Shown here: positions 56,615-64,000 of the stretch, in pieces
Layout of the letters: each line of letters opens with the position of its first letter
Position numbering within the stretch: the first letter of the stretch is position 1
NCBI RefSeq assembly: GCF_036898095.1
Contig: NC_090766.1
Coordinates: 33,683,702 to 33,747,701 of the forward strand
Direction of reading: 5' to 3'
DNA length: 64,000 bases
Origin: Palaemon carinicauda
Taxonomy: Eukaryota; Arthropoda; Malacostraca; Decapoda; Palaemonidae
Made by a program: the position numbers and the translations under genes
The notes under the pieces: model-generated
Seen by the model: only the letters and a program-made list of their open reading frames with translations
Told to the model about the DNA's origin: nothing
Database searches by the model: none

Positions 56615-57940
56615 AGAAAATGGAAATATTATAAAGTGGGGTGGACTGTGGCCGTCATTCTAAAATCGAGTTCGTAGAAAACTGGAATATTCTGAACTGT
56701 GGCTGTCGTTCTAAAAACGATTTTGGCGGGAGAAGCTAACTTGAAAAACCCACCTAACCTATGCTAAAAGCCATATCCTTACCCCCCCCCCCCCTTACCT
56801 ACTACGGGAGCGAGAAGATTCGTGGCCGGAGTAAGAACTCGAGCCACATAAATTTTCAGGTAATTTAGGGTCTTCGGCAAAAAACATAAAAGTGTGCGTT
56901 TAAGCACATATTTAAGATCCGTAGACCATTTCCAAACATTTTTATTCTATACAAGATAGCAGTCGGAGCGATAATAAGCAAATTAGGACGCTTGGCCATA
57001 GCGCTACAAACTACCCACAGGTTCTTCTCCTTGATCCACCAGACAAGGCTCGAGAGGTGACGTGTCCAAGAAGGTTCTGCCAAAGATGGGCTTTGTCGAG
57101 AGGTGTTGCATGGCAATTTGGGAAAAACAGAAATTGTTATAAACTTCTCTTAATATATAATTCTGTTAATTCAGTACTGTAAATAGTGTTAGTTCACCCC
57201 TTGTTTATTAATATCTGAATCATCTTTCCAGACTGACATAATGTCCTACTCTCTGTAGGGCCTCATGTTTATTTCAGTGAAAATTTTAGTTTATTGGTAA
57301 GGAACTGTAGATGTTTTATGGGTTGTTGGATTGTTCAAGGTTTTACGACAACTTAGCGATGGTTTACCGAGACTCAACTCTGTAGTCGATTTGTAATCTC
57401 AACAAATGTGTAGGCAACCTTTATCTTGATGTTAAATTAAAGGATTTTTTCTAATTATGCTTTGTTTTGAAATTGTTATTGCTCTTCATAACAGTCTCGA
57501 TTACAGATCACCATACAAATGAGTTTGTTTGTTCCTTAGGCCCTCATTGTCTTTGCCTTTACTAGTAAATTAACCCAATCTCACCTGAGATTTCAGCTAT
57601 TTAGTATTTCCAATATTCTTCCCCCCCCTAATTTCTAATCTGCATAGCAACAATAAAATAATAAGGAAGTTATAAGGTTACGCTGGGTCCCCTTGCCAAT
57701 AATAAATCAAGGGGTGATGCACCGTGCCCATTTCTTTTTTTATTTTTGTTTCCTTTTCCCAATCTCTGGGGCATTCCACCTTATATTTGTGTAAAACCAA
57801 GTTAGTGTGGTCAGTATTCTAACACTAGGTAGTCTGCATGCTATGGCCAGCCTAAGTCAGCAAAACCACTACACCTATTGCCTGGATTACTTTGCTGGGA
57901 ATTTCCCTCTAGAACAAAGTTTGAAGGATAAACAGGTTCC
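56615..57940. other. Foreign block inside the lineage C element
   Basis: This replaces the RT palm region. It contains two imperfect copies of TAGAAAA(A/C)TGGAATATT..GTGGC(C/T)GTC(A/G)TTCTAAAA at 56610-56720 and a C homopolymer at 56783-56794. A small minus frame at 56865-57116 is not recognisable. I see no gene; it may be an unrelated insertion. Confidence 0.45.
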
Positions 57941-58330
57941 AGCAGTTAAAAGTGTATGTCAGGCCTCCATCCTTCCATCAGTTCATCCAGTAGGAAGAGG
58001 TTACTGAAGGAACCTGGGGACCTTTCCAAGACTTCTTTGATTGTTTTCTTCTCCAGCAATGAGGTCACTGCCTTCAATAATTAAAAGGTCTTCTGGGATC
58101 CCATCGAATATAATGATGGGATAGTCAGATTCTGACAGGTGGGTGACAGCTTGTGAATGGGACACGAAACCTGGAAAAGACGACTTCTACCATCCAGGGA
58201 TCTGGCCAAGGTGTTGCCACTTGTCCAATCATGATGTAGGGTTCACTCCCCACCCCTGGCAAGTTAGGGAACCTGACGCCTCGACTGTAACAGGTTGAAA
58301 CATGACCTCTCTGTTGAAACAGACAAGGAT
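57940..58330 (-). pseudogene. DIRS RT N-terminal remnant, lineage C
   Basis: DNA-level match to B3 23340-23640: GAAGAGGTTACTGAAGGAAC / AGACTTCTTTGATTGTTTTC (RT entry region), GAATGGGACACGAAACC (gag-pol border, B3 GAACGGGACACGATACC) and CACTTGTCCAATC. Frames are broken. Beyond 58330 gag similarity fades. Confidence 0.6.
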
Positions 58331-58865
58331 TTTGGTTTCCTGTTGTAATGGTGAATGGAGTCTAGTTCTGAAAGCAGGCAACATTAAGTGCGAGTGGTGA
58401 TGACCGAGCCAAAGCTGACTGAGGAACTGAGAACCTTGTTGGAGCAGCTACTAGAGTTATGGCGTCTTTTGACTGGCCAGACAGTACTACATTGGATCCT
58501 TCTCTCTCGTTACGGTTCACTGTACCTTTGCCTACACATACACTGAATAGTCTGACCTATTCTTTACATATTCTGCTGTCCTTACACCTGACAACACTGA
58601 AATTACGAAACAACTCTTCTTCACTCAAGGGGATACTCTACTGAAATTGTTCAGTGACCCCTTTCCTCTTGCTATGGGTAGAAGAGACTTTAGCTATGGT
58701 AAGCAACTCTTCTAGGACACTCCAAAATCAAACCACCGTTCTCTAGTCTTGTGTAGTGCCATAGCCTCTGTAATATGGTCTTCCACTGTCTTGGGTTAGA
58801 GTTTTCTTGCTTGCGGGTACAATCGGGCACACTATTCTATCTTATTTCTCTTCCTCTTGTTTTGT

Positions 58866-60556
58866 TTTGATGCTTATGGAGGTGTAGACCCAAATGGTAT
58901 TTTTCCTTTGTTTTTTATAAAGACAGCAGATTTCTTAGCTCCAAAGTTATCTGTTATTTTGCGCAAGTTAGCAAGAAGAGGAGCTTTTAGCACTAGTTGG
59001 AGAATTGGTAATGTTACTCCTCTATGTAAATGTGTTTGTGGTAGCTCAAGTCCCAATTTCCATAACTCCCATATTATCTAAAGTTTTTGAACGTCTTCTG
59101 GCAAAACGTCTTAATAGGTTTACTGAAGGTAATCATCTACTCCCTAGTTTGCAATTTGGTTTTCGTAAAGGCCTTGGAGCATGTGATGCCCTTCTTACAA
59201 TCTCCAATGCAGTACAGAAATCCCTTGATTGTGGTCGGGAAGTTCGTATGATTGGCCTTGATTTTAGTGCTGCCTTTGACCGTGTTAATCATGAGGCCCT
59301 TGTTTTCAAACTCAAACAGTTGGGAGTGGGTGGGTCGTTTCTTAGCATTATTATTGATTTTTTAAGTAATAGATCTCAAAGAGTTGTTGTTGATGGGGAC
59401 CATAGTGATTATAGGAATGTGATATCCGGTGTTCCACAGGGTAGTGTTCTTGGCCCATTACTTTTCATACTATATACACATGACATGTGGTTTGGCCTAG
59501 AAAACAAGCTTGTTGCATATGCAGATGATGCTACTCTCTTTGCATCAATTCCATCCCCTGAATGTAGATCTAGGGTTGGTGAATCCCTTAATAGAGATTT
59601 AGCTAGAATTAGTGCATGGTGCAAATTATGGGGTATGAAGCTGAATCCTAACAAAACTCAAAGTATGATTGTAAGTAGGTCAAGGACGGTGGCTCCTCAA
59701 CATCCGGATCTCAGTATTGATAATGTTTCTTTAAATATGTATGACTCTTTCAAAATTTTAGGTGTGATTCTCGACAGTAAATTTACTTTTGAGAAGCATG
59801 TAAGGTCTGTGTCTTCTTCAATTGCACAAAAAATAGGCTTATGGAGAAAGTCTTTCAAGATTTTCGGTGATCAATCTATTCTGAAGAAGTGTTTTAATTC
59901 TTTCATTCTACCTTGTTTTGAGTATTGTTCTCCTGTCTGGTCTTCAGCTGCTGATTCTCATCTTAATTTGTTGGACAAAAACTTATGGTATATTAAATTT
60001 CTTATTCCTGATCTAGATATTAATCTCTGGCACCATCGTTCAATTAGTTCATTATGCATGTTGCATAAGATTTTTCATAACTCTGACCATCCTTTACATT
60101 CAGATCTCCCTGGACAATTCTATCCTGTTCGTAATACTAGGCAGGCAGTTAATTCTAATAGCCAGGCCTTCTCCATCACGAGGCTCAATACTACGCAGTA
60201 CTCTAGAAGTTTTATTCCAGCTGTTACCAAGTTGTGGAATGATCTTCCTATTCGGGTGGTTGAATCAGTAGAACTTCAAAAGTTCAAAGTTGGAGTAAAT
60301 GCTTTTTTGTTGACCAGGCGGACTTGAGTCTTTTATAGTTTATTTATGACATATTTGTTTTTGATGTTGTTAATAGTTTATATATGACATGTCTGTTTTG
60401 ACGTTGTTACTGTTTTTAGAATGATTTATTGTTAATTTGTTCTCTTCATTTATTTATTTCCTTATTTCCTTTCCTCACTGGGCTATTTTTCCCTGTTGGA
60501 GCCCCTGGGCTTATAGCGTCTTGCTTTTCCAACTAGGGTTGTAGCTTGGATAGTAA
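58866..60556 (+). pseudogene. Non-LTR retrotransposon nLTR-3, plus copy
   Basis: Starts abruptly in the RT domain (DAYGGVDPNGIFPLFF), and the frame breaks near 59050 where about a dozen bases are missing compared with the minus copy. It is then open from about 59055 to 60327: PISITPILSKVFERLLAKRL, LDFSAAFDRVNHEALVFKLK, GVPQGSVLGPLLFILYTHDM, VAYADDATLFASIP, LWGMKLNPNKTQSMIV, and an intact C-terminal domain ending FITAVTKLWNDLP-like (IPAVTKLWNDLPIRVV) and FLLTRRT. The 3' UTR contains GGGCTATTTTTCCCTGTTGG and ends in (AAT)n. Strongly similar to the minus copy at 52-54 kb but with a longer C-terminus. Confidence 0.92.
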
Positions 60557-60584
60557 TAATAATAATAATATGTAGATTATAAAG

Positions 60585-60735
60585 GAGATATTCATTTTAG
60601 TGTTACTCTTCTTAATATATTCTATTTTTCCTTCTTTCCTTTCCTCACTGGGCTATTATCACTGTTGGAGCCCCTGGGCTTATAGCATCCTGTTAGGGTT
60701 GTAGTTTAGCAAGTAATGATAATAATCTTCTGGAA
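60585..60735 (+). mobile_element. nLTR-3 3' end fragment
   Basis: Repeats the nLTR-3 3' UTR (CCTTTCCTCACTGGGCTATT, TGTTGGAGCCCCTGGGCTTA, TAGGGTTGTAG) a second time directly after the plus copy, with a short AAT tail. A heavily 5'-truncated copy. Confidence 0.85.
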
Positions 60736-62015
60736 AGAGGACTGGCTAGATTTTACTTTTTCCACTGCAGGCAAGAAGTGTTGTGTGGTCAATTATACAT
60801 TAAGTTACTAAGTGCAACTATATCTCGACACTTATGTCAACACAGAGATGACAGCGTCCCTTTTAAGGCATTCCCCAAAATTAAGGCTGTTTGGTGAAGG
60901 ACATATTCTAAGGTTTTTTTGTTCCTGAACGTACAAGCTCTTCGTATTGCTTGAATGTGTCCAGATCTGAAAGGTTTTCAGACAATAAAGCAAGATACTG
61001 CTCAGGACCAACGGTCTATCCGGGAGAAAGCTTGGAATGCTGTCATGAAAGCTACTTATAAAGTAGCTCTTGTTCAGTGGTGACTGTAGGTTTAGTTTGT
61101 CACTACGCGTCCCAAGAGTGAAGTTTTCTACATCTTGGTCATTAGTCAATAAAGGGATGCACTCCTGTACTGTATATATATAGAACTTTCTCTGGCAAGA
61201 TAGAGGTGAGAAGGCAATCAGGATGAACTAGCTGAACTTCATGATTTTTGTATGAAACTTGCTTGTTAAAAGACCCATTGATATCTCTTGCTTGATTTGA
61301 TAGTGGTACTGCATGTTCAACTTTTGATGCATGATTTGGGGTTCTAAGAAGAAACCCACCATACGTTTATCTAAGCCCGAGGAGATTCTCCTAAACCATC
61401 TATTCATCTAATGCTCATAATATTTACGAAATGTGAACTTACTTCTAGACCCGATTGGGACTTGGAGACAAAAATTTGGCACCTCTGCGGACTTCACTTC
61501 TGGTTGGTCCTCCATCACTACTAATTAGAGAAGGAACACACTAATTGGAACTAGGCCTGGATCCTGATGGAGTTCGTTCTGAACTTTCGTTTCAGAAATA
61601 CCCTGCTAGATTTTCTAACTCTTTCCAAAATCTTGGCTTTCCCATTTATCTTTAGATGTGTGAGGAGAGACTGACTACAACCCAGAAGTGGTCTCATATC
61701 TTTGATGACAATTATTTTCATGATCTCTACTCTTAGTAATGGAGGGGGGGGGGGGGTTAGGAAATGGGAGAATACGGTTCTTTATTTTGCTGATGGTTTT
61801 GACCTGTGATTTGCCACTAATTGCCATATTTCCTTGCAGATCAGAAAGATCTGGAAGATTGGGAATTATCACCATGGTATGTGATCCCATGAGATTTCAG
61901 AGTGCACTAAATGGCGAAAGCATGTCAGTCAAGGAACTTGTTGGCAACACATTCAGATGGTGGACAAACAGCATCCTTAATGGTAGCAGAATGTGGCCTA
62001 TGTGAAATTCACTTT
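60736..62015. other. No gene recognised
   Basis: This may include further decayed DIRS lineage C gag sequence, as it lies beyond the nLTR-3 insertion, but I cannot align it with confidence. It has a G homopolymer at 61743-61756 and short chance frames only. Confidence 0.4.
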
Positions 62016-62300
62016 AAGGGTTGTGGTGGCCGATATGGTAACATATCTGACCGATGAACTCTAGACTGGGGTTCTAGTCCCGCTCAAACTGTTTAGTTTC
62101 TTTGGTTGTTGCAACCTCACCATTATTGTGAGCTAAAGATGGGGGGTGGGGGGGGGGGGTGTTTGGGAGAGCCTATAGGTATATATGCTGAGTCATCAGC
62201 AGCCATTGCCTGTTCCTCCTGATCCTAGCTTGGATGGAGAGGGGGCTTGGGCGCTGATATGTATATATGGTCAGTCTCAAGGGCACTGTCTCTTGCCTTA
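62016..62300 (+). repeat. tRNA-derived SINE
   Basis: The head has A-box-like TGGCCGATATGG and B box GGTTCTAGTCCCGCTC. The body reads GTTGCAACCTCACCATTATT, GAGTCATCAGCAGCCATTGC, GGAGAGGGGGCTTGGGCGCT. I recall similar sequences as common short interspersed repeats in decapod DNA; this is memory, not a search. A G-rich stretch lies inside (62139-62160). Confidence 0.7.
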
Positions 62301-63336
<1,036 letters not shown>

Positions 63337-63440
63337 GAGCGTTGATGACCCAGCTGTAAAATGTAGGCCTATTTGTTCCTTTATGATGATGAGCACCGCT
63401 TACGTGATTAGACAGTCTATACTCTATTTTTTATAGCGGT

Positions 63441-63515
63441 GCATATTTGCACTTGACTCACAGGGGTGCCCTTTTAGCTCGGAAAGGTTCCTGATACCTG
63501 ATTGGTCGGAAGTAT
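63441..63515. mobile_element. Half copy of the MITE-like foldback
   Basis: Shares CAGGGGTGCCCTTTTAGCTC, GGAAAGGTTCCTGAT and CTGATTGGT with the left arm of the foldback at 19535; the opposite arm is missing. Confidence 0.65.
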
Positions 63516-64000
63516 TTTTGTCCGAACACCTTCATTGTTCTCGAATGATTACCAAGTAATATGAATCGAAACTTATTTATTAACCCATATTTCTCCATCA
63601 TATATATGTTTTGTCAATAAACAATGTGAAAGAATAAATATATTATAAAGAATCGTCTTGGTAAGTCTAAATTTAATAACACAATCCGCCGAAGTCAACA
63701 ACAGCAGCTTGATTTCGGATGCACGCTTTGTAATTTTGTAATTTTTCACATATTTTAACACAAATTGGGATAGATTACACTCAGCATAAGTTAAAAATGT
63801 TATTATAAACTTTCTTTGAATACCAGAACTTACCAAAAACATGGAATTAATAAAACCCGATATTTGTGAAAACTTATGGGGAGGTGAAAGAACAGCCTAT
63901 AGCGGCCTGGCGGGAAAACGATCTCTTCTGACTCGTAGACACAGTTTGTTTTTTCTTTCGCAATATAGTTCGGCCTATTCCTTTCAGTTTAAATAGTCTT
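63516..64000. other. No gene recognised
   Basis: An AT-rich end of the window. An 89-codon minus frame at 63573-63842 has no recognisable motif and is in low-complexity sequence. Confidence 0.4.

Larger units (their letters stand above)
54415..58865 (-). mobile_element. Decayed DIRS-type element, third lineage (C)
   Basis: At 54417 a tip (AATTTGTATTTTTCTAAGC) and CATTTATATGGG, and at 54610-54705 a second TGAAAAATACAAATAACTTT plus CATTTATATGGG, repeat the terminal/internal-complementary layout of families A and B. The genes follow in the same order on the minus strand: recombinase remnants (54900-55830), RNase H (55830-56614), an interruption (56615-57940), RT N-terminal region and gag border (57940-58330). 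Similarity to B1/B3 is clear at DNA level in places (for example TGGTAGAC near the YQAKW site at 55766 and CTGAAGGAACCTGGGGACCT at 58004) but heavily mutated. nLTR-3 cuts it at 58866. Confidence 0.7.

Noticed and set aside
63573..63842. An 89-codon minus frame near the window end.
   Set aside because: Low-complexity AT-rich translation without recognisable domain.

Overview
The window is nuclear DNA from a repeat-dominated eukaryotic genome. The mix of DIRS-type tyrosine-recombinase retrotransposons, long (TA)n, (GA)n and (ATT)n tracts, tRNA-derived SINEs and non-LTR elements ending in an (AAT)n tail is what I would expect of a decapod crustacean. That attribution rests on family resemblance, not on a host gene. 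I found no complete host protein-coding gene: nearly every long reading frame is a transposon gene, a transposon shadow frame or a minisatellite artefact.

Positions 1-36 kb are almost solid DIRS retrotransposons, all on the minus strand. Two families are present. Family A has copies A1 (1-4187, cut by the window edge) and A2 (29195-35974, nearly intact). Family B has copies B1 (4186-10585), a remnant B0 (10586-11079), B2 (11276-19455) and B3 (19885-28137). In element orientation each carries gag, then RT-RNase H with a methyltransferase-like tail, then a tyrosine recombinase. A2, B2 and B3 keep the DIRS-1 terminal layout: inverted terminal repeats plus an internal complementary region that joins the complements of the two outer tips. 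This is the signature of replication through a circular intermediate. Family B gag carries a variable GC-rich insert; in B2 it has expanded into thirty near-perfect 23-bp repeats plus arrays of 36 bp and about 18 bp. B2 also contains a full-length, antisense 5S rRNA sequence inside its RT gene.

Positions 36-37.4 kb hold the only host-like signals: a duplicated CCAAT/CRE-like block before a short reading frame, and a candidate first exon with a good splice donor on the other strand. Positions 37.8-49.3 kb are three tandem units of about 0.9 kb with conserved TGACGTCA sites. They have been interrupted by two non-LTR elements (38.5-42.2 kb), a complete Ty3/Gypsy element (42857-47713, CsRn1-like, tRNA-Trp-type primer site, disabled by stops and catalytic substitutions) and a truncated non-LTR 3' end (48.7-49.0 kb).

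Positions 49.3-64 kb contain SINE remnants, two opposed copies of one non-LTR family (51.99-54.02 kb minus; 58.87-60.56 kb plus), a strongly decayed third DIRS lineage (54.4-58.9 kb, minus), and microsatellites at 62.5 and 63.2 kb. Several stretches show nothing I can identify and are listed as such.
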